From Blastobasis lacticolella (Eukaryota; Arthropoda; Insecta; Lepidoptera; Blastobasidae): 64,000 nucleotides of DNA. Below are positions 10,688 to 21,790 of this stretch, one piece after another. The position numbers and the translations under genes are program-made. Below the pieces are notes generated by a model. It saw only the letters and a list, made by a program, of their open reading frames with translations, did not search any database and was not told the DNA's origin. The stretch spans positions 12,872,173 through 12,936,172 of the forward strand of contig LR990045.1 in NCBI GenBank assembly GCA_905147135.1. Direction: 5' to 3'. How positions within the stretch are numbered: the first letter of the stretch is position 1; each line of letters opens with the position of its first letter.

Positions 10688-12000
10688 CTCCTTCATCTTA
10701 CAAGCCATGCTGTAGCACGGAAGGGCAACGTCGCTGTGAACCGATTTATTTATTATTTTATTTAACAGTTTATTGTTCACACGATAGAGCATACAGTTAT
10801 GTAACAGAAGATTAAGACACAACAGGCACTGCTTATCTCTAGAAAGAAATCTCTTCCAGCAGGCCGACACTCACTTTTACTCATTGTTTACATGCCAATG
10901 TGCGGAAAAATTATGAATTTTATAATGATAAATTAAAAATATACTGGTGAAACTGTAAATTAACGCGTTTGTATGGACCATGTACGAAGGTAATCAAAAG
11001 TAAAAATATTTATAATTGCGCCAAAATTGGATAAATACGATTTTTAAAAACAATCCTTGACTATTTTTGTTGTTAGTTTTTGACTTATTTCATAAATCAA
11101 ATTATGTTTTATAATCGTAATCTTTCTCTAATAGATGCAAAGGCGTTGTAGCATTTGAAAAATGCAAGTAAAATTATGATTAAACCTTAAAAATGGGCAA
11201 GAAGCTGTGCCAAAGTTTTGCTTTCCAAAAGATGTAATTCTATTTAACAAATGGACTTCTGCTATTCCCCAAGCATGCTGGAGCCCCATCGAAGGATCCT
11301 TCGCGTGCAGCAAACATTTTTGCAGTGTGAAAGTTATCACAACTACTTCAAACCACGATCTTTGATTGTCGACGATGATGGGACCGTTGAAAAAGTAGAT
11401 AGGTACAATAGGTAAGTAAGTAGTTAGTTTTCATATACTTAGATACTTAAATAAGAATGTTTAAAATGTATTATACCTAATAGTGAATAAATTGGGCAAT
11501 ATTTTGGCTGGCATAGATTATTTCATTTCATAATAGCTTTTGGCCGCGACTGCCTCGTCATACAATTCTGTTATAACGTTTCGGACCCGTTTCCGGGAAT
11601 CACATTAAAATTCGGGATAAATTATAGCAAACGTGCTATTCTAAGCTATATGCTATATAATTGCCAAATTGCATTTAAATCCATTCAGTAGTTTTTGCGT
11701 GAAGGAGTAACAAACATCCATTACATACAAAACCAAACATACATTATACATATTGTATTTCGCATTTATAATAGTAGGATAATACTATTGCAAGTAAATA
11801 GATAGGTAAATAGTACAGGAATATATCCAATTTCATATTATCTAACTAATGCATATACTTAATCACTTCAGTAACTAATAACATTAAACGACGACGACCG
11901 CGAAAAAAGTTTTACAGTAATTTTCAGGTTCACTAAAATTAAAAAATGCGACGTTGTCAAACTTCTGCGCATGGCTTGTAAGATGAAGGAGGCTATGGTG
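10688..12000. mobile_element. Possible DNA-transposon remnant: inverted repeats around a THAP-domain fragment
   Basis: A perfect 23-bp inverted repeat is formed by 10688-10710 and 11969-11991; both arms translate as MACKMKE in their outward frames. Between them is a THAP-like coding fragment (11180-11345). The 23-bp identity stops sharply inside and outside. This could be the remains of a THAP-transposase element (P-element or THAP9 type), or simply two inverted fragments of one older repeat. A family B-like repeat (about 11540-11785) also lies inside. Confidence 0.35.
11180..11345 (+). pseudogene. Degraded THAP zinc-finger domain fragment
   Basis: In the frame starting near 11190 the plus strand reads EAVPKFCFPKD, then KWTSAIPQACWSP, then FACSKHF. 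The order FPKD - W - W.P - CSKHF is the second half of a THAP domain (typically F.FPKD...W........W.P....CS.HF). The usual N-terminal C..C pair is not found upstream; the frame runs into a stop near 11170. The frame closes at a TGA soon after, and a shifted frame then reads RSLIVDDDGTVEKVD. I read it as a broken fragment of a THAP protein, perhaps of transposon origin. Confidence 0.5.
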
Positions 12001-13734
12001 AAGTCCAAAATTTTTACACAAATGACACAATGGTGGCAGAATGTTGTGGGACGGTGACTTAAAAGTCGACCAGTTACATACGTTTCATCGTGTTTACGGA
12101 ATTCTTATCGTAACCTGTTATTTTAACTCCATGATGACAGAAGATAGGCACTACAAAGATGTTTTGTAAAGCGTGAGAGGAAATTTTATTTGGTACAATT
12201 TACAATTTGCAATCCATGGTATAAGAATTTGGGAAAAAGGGTAAAATAATTATGTGATGAGCAAGGGAAAGCAATAAAAGATCTTCATCATTATAGTAAA
12301 TACTATCAGTCATACATATAATACAATAATTTTGGTGTTTAAAGTTAAACTATGGACGTGCCGCTTCAGTGTCATTTTACTACAGTCAGGTGTGCATGAT
12401 TTTCGCGTTGTAGTCGCTTTAGGGACCCTAGTTTGGGACCACTCGCATCCACTCAAGCGCTCGCCTTCTGTCTCGCCTAATGCCTGTCTTTTCCATCTCT
12501 AGCAACTTATCACGACTGTGAAAGATATAGGTGGCGTACGAGAGTGCTCGCCTGGTTACGTGCGGTTGGAAAATAGGGCCCAGTTTCTAGCTGGGGCCTG
12601 GTGGCCGGACTTTTGGGTTTTTAGGGGCATGGACTGTTAACGCATCTAATACTAATAATCTAACTGTTGTATTTTCTTTATATACAACTAAGGCCTGCAT
12701 CACGGTATTGACAGTTTCATCTTTTAAGTTCCGTGTTTATAAGCGGATCTATAAACATCACCTAAGTATATAGTTTGTCTAGAGACAACAGCGCCTCTAT
12801 TTATTGGTAAAAAATGTGAAAATGGTCACTAACCAAAACTCGGTAGAGAGTATAGTTTGCTATGCTAAACAGTTTGTTGGATGCGGACATGAGCTTGGAC
12901 AGTCCAATGACAAGGAAACGGAACATCGGTCGGTGCGCCAGATGGTGGTGTTGCTGGAACTACTTTGGTGACATCATACATTTGGCGTGCGGCGGCCATA
13001 AACACTGCATCCAACCAAAGAGTCAAGAACTGGAACTATCTGCTCAACTATTGATGAGTGAAGGAGCCTAAACTGCCCTCACGTCACGTACTATCCGAGC
13101 ACTTGAATATGAGAGAGTAAGTACAGAAAGGACTGGTCTTATGTCAAATTGCAAAAACATTTACATTTCCTCGACTGCTAATAAAAAATGTTCGTTATAC
13201 TGTTTTGGCTACCAGCACAGAATATTTACACTTTGGCGGTGCAGGATAATGGTAGCCGCCAATGTTGGCAAGCGAAGATGGTGAGAAGGTAGAAAAGGGT
13301 AATTACCACCTGGCCGGGTGTTGTGACCAGGGGACCAAGGATCCGACAGTTGATCGTCGGAAGTTGTATATATGCCGTGGAAGTTGGCACATTTCTCTAG
13401 CGCGATGCAAGACGGTTAGCGCCATCTATGTGCGGATGCTTGCCAACCTTGTGTTCGTGTACTCGTAATGTGAGTATTGTTGAAGTTCCCTGTTGGAGCG
13501 ATAGATGTCGCTACAACACTAACGTAACTACCGGGTCAGATAAGTTTGTGGGTAGGTGTATACTTACATTGCTTCGATTCGATATCATTTCGACAATAAC
13601 TGATGTATAAAGTGAGAACGGTTTATACGGTAAAATATTTCTGAGTATATTCGTATGATTATGTTACTTTTTGTATTCGACACGGTTGTACCAATGTTTT
13701 GTAATTTTAAAGTGGCCTGAATTTTTATGAAATT
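12000..13734. other. Intergenic stretch, no supported gene
   Basis: Short ORFs at 12862-13071, 13262-13468 and 13428-13610 show no domain I recognise. Phrases such as cgccatctatgtgcggatgc suggest an old repeat around 13400-13520. Nothing else could be assigned. Confidence 0.5.
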
Positions 13735-14799
13735 ACTAGCTTTTGCCCTAGACTTCGTACGCGTGGACCACTTTTATGGTTTTCCGTTAATTTCAAATGC
13801 AATACTTATTGTATAATCTGATATATACAGCAGACTTACCAACAACTAGAAACACGGTAACGGGAACTTTTGCTGACGACACTGTTATCTTAGCTACGCA
13901 TGACGATGAAAACGTAGCTAGCCGTTACTTACAAGAAAGTCTTGACCTCATGACCGCCTGGTATCACAAGTGGCGAATAAAAACAAACGCGGAAAAGTCT
14001 GCACAAGTCACGTTCACATTAAGACGATCAAATTGCCCGCCAGTGACTCTTAACGGACAAATCATCCCCCAGTCTGAGGATGCCAAGTATTTGGGTCTGC
14101 ACTTGGACAGAAGATTAACTTGGCGTAAACACATATGGATGAAAAGAAAGCAGCTTGACATCAAAGTGAGGAATATGAACTGGCTCTTGGGTAAAAAATC
14201 AAAATTATCAGTGGAGAGTAAACTTATCGTATATAAAAGTATTCTCAAGCCTGTTTGGACCTACGGAATTCCACTCTGGGCCACTGCTGCTGAAACAAAC
14301 TTGGACATCATTGAGCGATTCCAGTCAAAAATGATTAGAATGATCTTTAAGATCCCTTGGTACATCAGCAACAGATATATGTATCTAGATCTGGCCATTC
14401 CCACAGTTAGGGAAGAAATAAGACAAAATCTAAAAAGATATCTGGAAAGGCTTTCAACCCACTCCAACATAATGGCTTCAGCTTTGGTATCCAGTGGCAA
14501 TATGCAATTCACCAGATTAAGGAGACATAGTGTTACTAGTCTACGATCAAGACTCTGAACAGAGCTGAACAAAATTTGAGGAATGCGGTCGTTGGATCTC
14601 TCTCAATAAACATAAAAATATTCCCCAGTGAAAGCAAATAAAAGTGTTGCCCATTGCTGGAAATGACCAGCAGATAGCAGCAGGAGAAATATGAATATAA
14701 GAGAAAAAAAAAAAAAAAAAAAACTAGCTTTTGCCCTAGACTTCGTACGCGTGGACCACTTTTATGGTTTTCCGTTAATTTCAAATGCAATACTTATTG
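13735..14799 (+). mobile_element. 5'-truncated jockey-type LINE with 77-bp target-site duplication
   Basis: The insert is 13812-14722. It carries the C-terminal part of a non-LTR reverse transcriptase: TFADDTVIL with the FADD catalytic box, KYLGLHLDRRLTW, and a tail ending SLRSRL at the stop at 14558. A 3' UTR follows, and a run of about 19 A ends at 14722. Directly before and after lie identical 77-bp sequences, 13735-13811 and 14723-14799, which begin actagcttttgccctagact. This is an unusually long and perfect target-site duplication. The ORF start at 13797 lies in the duplication and is not the element's own. Truncated at its 5' end, it cannot move by itself. The target is itself an older dispersed repeat. 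Confidence 0.9.
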
Positions 14800-15999
14800 A
14801 ACTATTGCAGGTTTTGAGCTTTAGAAATATAACGCACTCATTTACGTCATAAAGTAAACCATGGTGAAAAAATTCAAGCTTCCAGACCCATTGGTTTCGG
14901 CTCTGCGTTGTCGCAAAGTATCTGTCTACAGTTTTATATATGTATACTGTTGTCATAAGAAAGAGTACCTACAGTAAGTCGAGATTTTGACAAAAAAGAG
15001 TTTGTGACACAGAAATGATTGCTGAAAAATAACGCGTCTTTCTGTCTAGGTTTCGTTGCTGTAATAATGCAGCTGTTGTGTCGTCTATATGTATGATGTT
15101 TCTCTATGTATTTTACTGTGTGCAATAAAATGTTAAATAAATAAATAAGTTTTCCTGTGATTTTGCTTGTATAAACAATATAGTTTATCTGAGTAACATG
15201 TTAACAGTTCCTAACGAATACAACAGTAAGTAGTTAAGTTTTAGTTAACATATTGTGTTATTTACTAGGAATATCATATATGTGGATTACATACCTTACT
15301 TTATAAGGTATTACACATATTTCCACACAGTCGTCAAAATATCGCGCGCAACTTTTAAACGGCTTGAAGCGGAAGCAGATTGTTTATTAGGCTCAGATCT
15401 GCTCGTGTATGCGCCACACACGAACAAAATTTTTTCGAATATTATATCAGCCACCTTTCGGCTGGATCTGCTAAAAAGAAGTTGGCAGCCTTAGGATTCA
15501 TTGAAAACCATTCCAAGATGCTCATTGGACACAGGCCACAGTGTTAGTTGAGTCAACACTGCTTATTTAAAAATTCATTTATTCCATTCGAAGTAGTGAA
15601 AAAGGTTGAAATATACTCGTCTTGTGTAAATTGGTAATATAATGACGACCTTGCCTTTACCAATGTCGCACAACTGTTTGTTTGTTTAGGTATACAATAA
15701 AACAAGAATATCAAACAGTTATCTGTCTTTATTCTGCATCTCTTCACAATCCAGCAGCCATAGTCATTCGTTCGGTACCATAATAGGAAGGAAAAAATTA
15801 ATACGCTATTACATACTGTTACAGTTTGGTTTGAATATGTATGTTATGTGTATAGCTGAGTTATGCGTAGATTTTATTTTATTAGACTATTTTATATATT
15901 ATTGTTTAAATACGGATCATGAAAACCAGGGTGCAACGCGATTTCACTATGTAATATCAACATTAAATTACTTTTAAGTTACGGGACTAGCAGTTTGTC
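14800..15999. other. Intergenic or distal 3' UTR stretch, with a LINE tail near 15075-15150
   Basis: The phrase gtgtgcaataaaatgttaaataaataaataag (15118-15149) resembles the 3' end of a LINE seen at 52267-52323 (gtgtgcaataaagtgttaatctatc). The rest is AT-rich and shows no gene. Where the pdm3 transcript ends is unknown, so part of this may belong to its 3' UTR. Confidence 0.45.
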
Positions 16000-18201
16000 G
16001 ATAAATTATTATTTTGTACTTAGCATTCTATGCTCCTTTCTATTACACTAAAGTTTGTTAGGAATCAGATTTTTCATTTATTTTGACGATAAGTACCTAC
16101 AGCACATTCAAATAGTTAAAAAGTTCTACATTTTCTTTCACTTACATTATTATAAAAGAACATCTAATATGCTAGATAAAGAATAAAATTAGACATCTAC
16201 AGCGTATGTAAAAAATCTGATTCCGTATTACGAATTACGAGTAAAATCACGTCGCACAATTTTGAATTCACTGTATACCTTACTGCTTGTCTTGTGTGTG
16301 TGTTGTATGCTTAAGTCGATAAAATACATTTGCTTGTAAAAATTTTGATTATGGCCAAACATTCCTTTTAATACACATTTTGCACTTGTAATAATTTTTG
16401 AAAATATAAATTTTGATAATATTTTTCACTTTGTTCCTAAATATTAATCCAAATAGTTTTATTATCCTTAATATTGTATTTACAATTTTTCAACAGCCGA
16501 AAAATATGTTCAATTTTTTATAATATTATTTTTAACGACTCTTGTTAAGTAGTAGGTAACAGTACAAATATTAATGATCACAAGTTGGTTTTCATTGGTC
16601 ATTAACATTACGTTAAATTACAGCCTTATTTCTATCGGTAATACAGTTAACAGTAGGTCATATGCTGAAAATTTTACAACTTAATGTACATAGGAAGTCG
16701 TGAAATTCTGCTTGCACTTTGGTAATTAATAAAAAACAAGTTCTCAGTCAATGGAATCTATTCCTGTCTTAACGTTATCATTAACAACAAAGGCCACAGA
16801 AAAATTACAAACCCATTAAAAAGTCTCAAAAGTAAATAGGGATAGCTGTACCAACTCACTAGATCAAGCTTTTGATAAAGAGACACGAATTTAATAAATC
16901 TATAATACTTTTTAGTTGTGCATATTTTTCGTTTACTATTTTTAACATAATTATTATCAATAACGACATTTTTGTTTTTTGAAATTCCTAAGTATATAAT
17001 ATTTCGAAATCTACGTTTCCAAATGCGAGGTAATTTTTTAGTATTTTTCTAAATATAAAGGTATAACTAAGTATCCGAAAAATATGCAACGATAGAAATC
17101 TTTAATATTTTTCACTACTGACCCGCTGTTACATGTATTTAAAATATTATTAAAGAACTGCAATATTTCATGAAAATAACAGTTGCGTAATTTATGAACG
17201 AAATGCTTGTTAATGTCGCCACAAAATCCAACTTGAAAATCTTACAAATATAAAATTTTCCGTTAAGCTATCAAATCATATTTATTTATGAACTAATAAT
17301 ACATTTTACTGAAATAAACTCGACGAAACAATATTTACAATTTGCGAAGAATTAATTACGCTATACATTATCATTTTAATACCTATCTATCAACAAAAAC
17401 CTACCAATATTTATCATTAAAAAATTCAGTAGGCCACTAACTAGGTTGACGACATATTGTAACTACTTCCATATTATCGATAGTATCCTAAATCTATAAT
17501 GAAGTGCAACATTCGCTAATTAGAACAAAACAACTCAGAGTATTTCAATAAATTAATGTACCATCTACATTACAAGTTTATCGCCGAGGATAATATTGTA
17601 CTTATTTACAAAAATGCAATATTTTTACAAAAAGGGCTAAATCTAGAAATATCCACATTTTCATTCCGCGAGTATCTATGCCGATAATTCTTTATAACAG
17701 GCCTAGGTACAGTACCAAGATAGAACATCCATTCAATCAGTTTCTAAGCGAACCCGACAAAACTAATATTTAATGCTGTTTTTACCCGCATTACCTCAGA
17801 TTTTCATACCTACGCAATCTTACAATCGATTCCTTTTTTAGTATAATTTTGGACAGTGAATTTTTGTACTAAACAACTACCTTAAACGATTATACATTGA
17901 CTTCACAGTAAACAACGTCAAGACAATAAATTCAGTCAAAATTTATATTATAGGTACCACATGTATACCATCGACGTTCAGCTACCTACTAGAGATCTGG
18001 AAATTGTTTTGTATTCAACGATATTCCAAATAAAGGTATGAAAATGAGATTTTGAGTAAAATAAGTCTGGTAAACTTCTACTAGTGCAAATTATTGCGAC
18101 ATTCAAAATGTATGTCACGAATACAAGTGTAGACGTTTATACGCAAATCATTGATATCTGTAATTATTTATGTCCAGCATGTTTTTGCTCGCTGTTCTGT
18201 T
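16000..18201 (-). other. pdm3: Probable long 3' UTR of pdm3
   Basis: From the stop codon down to about 16000 the sequence is AT-rich, free of recognisable repeats and without ORFs of note, which is unlike the repeat-laden neighbourhood. On the gene strand it carries three exact UGUAAAUA Pumilio-type elements (plus-strand TATTTACA at 16477-16484, 17332-17339 and 17603-17610). Several AATAAA signals exist on the minus strand (for example near 16078 and 15576), so the exact end cannot be set. Confidence 0.5.
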
Positions 18202-18326
18202 TTAGACCATGCCCTTGGACATCATTCGTACTGTGTTTTTGAGAGCCTGCCGCTTGTTACAGAACCATATTCTGATGACTTCACGTTCATAGCCCAATTG
18301 GTGAGCTAGGCCGGTTATTTCAGTGC
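18202..18326 (-). CDS. pdm3: pdm3 last exon: second half of the homeodomain and C-terminus
   Basis: Codons 526-566 plus stop (TAA at 18202-18204). The acceptor is ttatctactttcag. It reads TEITGLAHQLGYEREVIRIW, then FCNKRQALKN, then TVRMMSKGMV. RIWFCNKRQ is the third, DNA-recognition helix of a POU homeodomain, with the Cys at homeodomain position 50 (WFCN) that marks POU factors. KRQALKNT followed by a short tail is typical of class 6. Only about nine residues follow the homeodomain. Confidence 0.96.
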
Positions 18327-19191
18327 CTGAAAGTAGATAAATTATTAAATTAGCAAAGGACTAAGTGCCTTACTGTATGGTGGTTTTCTATACTATACAG
18401 GCCATACAGGGTGATCTCAGCCTCTGTACAAACAATGAAACCCTGTTTAAGACTGCTATAGCAGCATCATAAAATAGGTATTTCTTTAATTAGACACAAA
18501 TTTTCTAACAAAATCAATTGTAACTTAATCGGCAAAATTACAACATACTGTATCACGACAACACGAATGAATTGGTCTAGAATTAATTATTGACATTTAT
18601 GACATGACCTTTGAGATGCGAGTGACGTTATGTCACACTTAAAATTATTGTCAAATTATAATAATTTTATTTAATTTAATTTAAGTCAACTGGCGTGGAG
18701 TTCTAATGCAATTCAAAAGAGTTTGCTAGACCATGCAACTACATACAGGCTGCTCCTGAGTGATTGTTGTGATAGTTTAGAGTTTTGTTTTAAATACCCT
18801 ACACAACTAGTAGTCCAGAGCGTAAGCATACCTGTATGTGAGACCATTAAATGGTGGTCGACTTAGTGTTCCTAAGTGTAGTGTGATGTGATCGTGAAGT
18901 TTGATGATGACTTAAATTAGATGAAATTCCTTTCCATCCCCTCCTAAAACACAGTTGATAACATCTACCGCTTTTCACTGTAAAAAACTTTGAGTACAAG
19001 AAGAACTCTAGATCCACCGAGTTCTTCAGGAAAGATGTGAAAATGTTTTACGGATTAGGCAACACGCAAATGATACCCCTCGGTATTGTAACCGTCTACA
19101 GGCTATGGTAACTGCAACAAGAGAGCCGTACAGTTATTTGCCGCTTTAGTGGTATAAGTTTTTCTTCCAGCAAACAAATAAATATACAAAC
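18327..19191 (-). other. pdm3 intron splitting the homeodomain
   Basis: 865 bp, AT-rich; no gene or clear repeat. It separates HPSG from TEIT inside the homeodomain, between helix 1 and helix 2. Confidence 0.8.
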
Positions 19192-19328
19192 CCGAAGGAT
19201 GAGTGTTCCTTTCAAAATGCGCATTCAGCAGCTCCAAAGCCTGCGGTGTGAACGAAGTCCGCCGCTTGCGTTTCTTGCTCGGCTCCATTCCGATGAAGTC
19301 TGTCAAATGGTTTTGACCGGTAGCGTAC
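19192..19328 (-). CDS. pdm3: pdm3 exon: linker and first half of the homeodomain
   Basis: Codons 480-525 plus one base. The acceptor is ttattttccag and the donor is TCGG|GTTTGT. It reads YATGQNHLTDFIGMEPSKKR, then KRRTSFTPQALELLNAHFER, then NTHPSG. The basic arm KKRKRRTSFTPQALE and NTHPSG are diagnostic of POU6 (POU6F2 has SKKRKRRTSFTPQALEILNAHFEKNTHPSG at this place). NLTEFIG-like sequence before the arm is the class 6 linker. This rules out the class 2 genes nubbin and pdm2. Confidence 0.96.
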
Positions 19329-20059
19329 CTGGAAAATAAACAGAAATAGCCATATTAAGCCCGGGTACACGTATTTTTTACATTGTAACATGGATGTTGG
19401 ATGATGTGTGGGTCTATACTAATCCACGATCGATATCCTCTAGCTATCGCTACTATAACGACAGTAGCTTGATTTTGGTAAATGTCAAACGCAAGTGATG
19501 AATCTCAATCGGTGAAAGAGTCCGAGGCATTTTCATCTTTCGTAGTTCGTACTTTAGCTGCATCGCCATCATAATATTATTATCTCAATCTCACTATGTC
19601 GTACGAGTACCGTCGACAGTACCACGGACCATTTGACTTATTTAGTCAAATTTCTTTGCCACGGACTAACTTGCCTTGACTAGATTGAGGAGCATCCCTC
19701 GCGTTTTTATTTATTTAAATGCTCAGTGCAGCAACAAACAAGCAGACAGTCCACCTGATGGTAAGCTGCAACTACGCCTTCGGCTCGGGCTGCAATCTGC
19801 AATTGCAACTCGTGCGAAATAATCTTCATAGCACACTTGTATAATAAAAATGTGCTATTAAAAATTAACGTAAGTAAATTACAAGTTATACGGAAGCATG
19901 AAGAAGGTAAGCAGTTTGTTTGAATTTAAATATCCAGTAGGTACCTTAATTTTGTTTGATGTATTCGCTATGGAGGAAGATTTCTCATGGATTTTCAGGT
20001 TTAGATAGTATCAAAGGTCAATGTGTATATACCCATTGGCGACCCACCCGACCCTACCC

Positions 20060-20169
20060 TAAGGCGTTGTCCTAATTGGCAACGGCGGTTTTGAGATCTC
20101 CTATTGGTCGGGCGACGTCCGCAATACGACCATGGTTGCACGACCGTTGCCAATTAGGACAGCGCCTAA
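20060..20169. mobile_element. PIF/Harbinger-like MITE with TAA target duplication
   Basis: A 104-bp unit (20063-20166) has 23-bp terminal inverted repeats, 20063-20085 and 20144-20166, with one mismatch. The ends are GGCG...CGCC. It is bordered by TAA on each side (20060-20062 and 20167-20169). A 3-bp TAA/TTA target duplication is the hallmark of PIF/Harbinger elements. It has no coding capacity. Confidence 0.75.
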
Positions 20170-20552
20170 GAACCTTATTATTATCACTGTTTCTCCACAC
20201 TCCTCTTAAAATATATGTGTACCTCTACCTTCACATACACACAAATAAACGTATTTTTTATTTCACTAATATCTAAGGTAATAACATGCAAACCAATGTT
20301 AGTCACTTGTTTTGTTGTTATAATAAAAAGCCATGCACTTACAGGGTACACCAAGTCACACTTTTGCAATTAAATTCTAACTATGTAGTAGTTATACATC
20401 CGAAACCATATTTTTTATAGTATCTGTCATGGATATATAAGTATATCTATAGTCCTAATTGGGAGGCCATTTTTCGGTATTTTATAAATTTTTGTTAACA
20501 GCTATAGAAAGGGAAAAATAGTTTTACCAACCCCGGCGTTTAACGCAGCGGC

Positions 20553-20633
20553 TGGTACAGATTAAGTTCAATTTACTCCGGTACTTCGTTATTTTGTTGT
20601 TATGCCGGAGTAAATTGAACTTGATCTGTGCCA
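20553..20633. repeat. Foldback: 29-bp inverted repeat with 23-base loop
   Basis: Arms 20553-20581 and 20605-20633 pair over all 29 positions. The two non-Watson-Crick positions become G-U pairs in a plus-strand transcript. The loop is 23 bases. Flanking sequence (ccccggcgt at about 20531 and acgccgg..ctgggg at about 20652-20668) hints at a larger inverted structure, which favours a MITE. As RNA it would also resemble a small-RNA precursor. Confidence 0.8.
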
Positions 20634-21582
20634 TTGTTATCCTCACAGTACTACGCCGGCTACTGGGGTCGATAAAATGCCCATCTACCCCGTTGACGGC
20701 GCAAAGCTATCGGGCCGGATGGGAAACAAGTCGGGTAAGGATCCACTCCGGTGTGAAATATTTATGTAATTTTTATTATTGAACTAATATTAAAAGGCAT
20801 TACGAACTAGGCCTTTGTCGCCCGGGTTACATTATACCTATGTCAATAATTTTAAGGGTAAAAGTGAGATTGAATAAGACAATAGTTATTTTTCAACAAC
20901 AATTGTTCCGTCGTGGACAACTCAGAAAAAGTTATCGCCCTAGCTAGGCGCTACTTTCGATCAAATTACCTATCTACATAATTACTCATACAAGTTCTCG
21001 TATACATAGATGTACGGAAGATGCTTTTAAGTATTGACTATAAATATGAAACAGTACCTAAGTACCTAAATACTCAAATTTATATTGTACCTATTGCTTA
21101 TAAACGTATGAGAGGGGAATACCAATACCTACCCATATCAGTATAAAGAATAAACTTATCATGAACTTTGCGCGAGAAACGTTAATCTTATACCTTGCTC
21201 TGGTTTCATAATGTCGGTTAGATTTGCATGACCTTATATAAATGAATCACTTGAATGGGGATGCGTTGAAAATTACTTAAGATACGAAAGTATCACTCAC
21301 TTCGATTTGATTTAGTTTACCTTTTTAGATATCTAAAAACATCTGGATCTATATTTTAGAAATAAATCATTTTTATTATTCCCAATAATGTAATTTTTCT
21401 GTCATGACTATTTCTTATTAATCGAAGGACAGTTATGTAAACGGAAAAATTTCAGATTTCAGTTCCAGTTTAACAAATCCGAAAATATTTCTTTTTAAAT
21501 TGTAGTGCTTGGGATAGTGCGGTCGCGATATTTTGTCGCTATACTTACACACATTCAATGTACTCATTGATGTCTCTCCTAC

Positions 21583-21790
21583 TAGTGGACCCGGAGCCAC
21601 TTTGTACGCGTACATCCACTTTAACCCTATCTACCCTTTTCCTTGCATATAAACCTTCCTGTTGAATCACTTTATCCATTGTTAAAAACCGCATTAAAAT
21701 CCGTTACGTAGTTTAAAATATCTAAGCGTATATAGTCACATAAATAAATACAAAAGGACAGGCGACGGGAAGCGACTTTGTTTTATACTA
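21583..21790 (+). repeat. Dispersed lepidopteran repeat family A, second copy
   Basis: Starts actagtggacccggagcca, continues taaaccttcctgttgaatcactttatccattgttaaaaacc, and ends gcgactttgttttatact. It is collinear with 7385-7615. Confidence 0.75.

Noticed and set aside
13262..13610. Two overlapping ORFs as a small gene
   Set aside because: Cys and Trp-rich text without a known pattern; phrases look like an old repeat.
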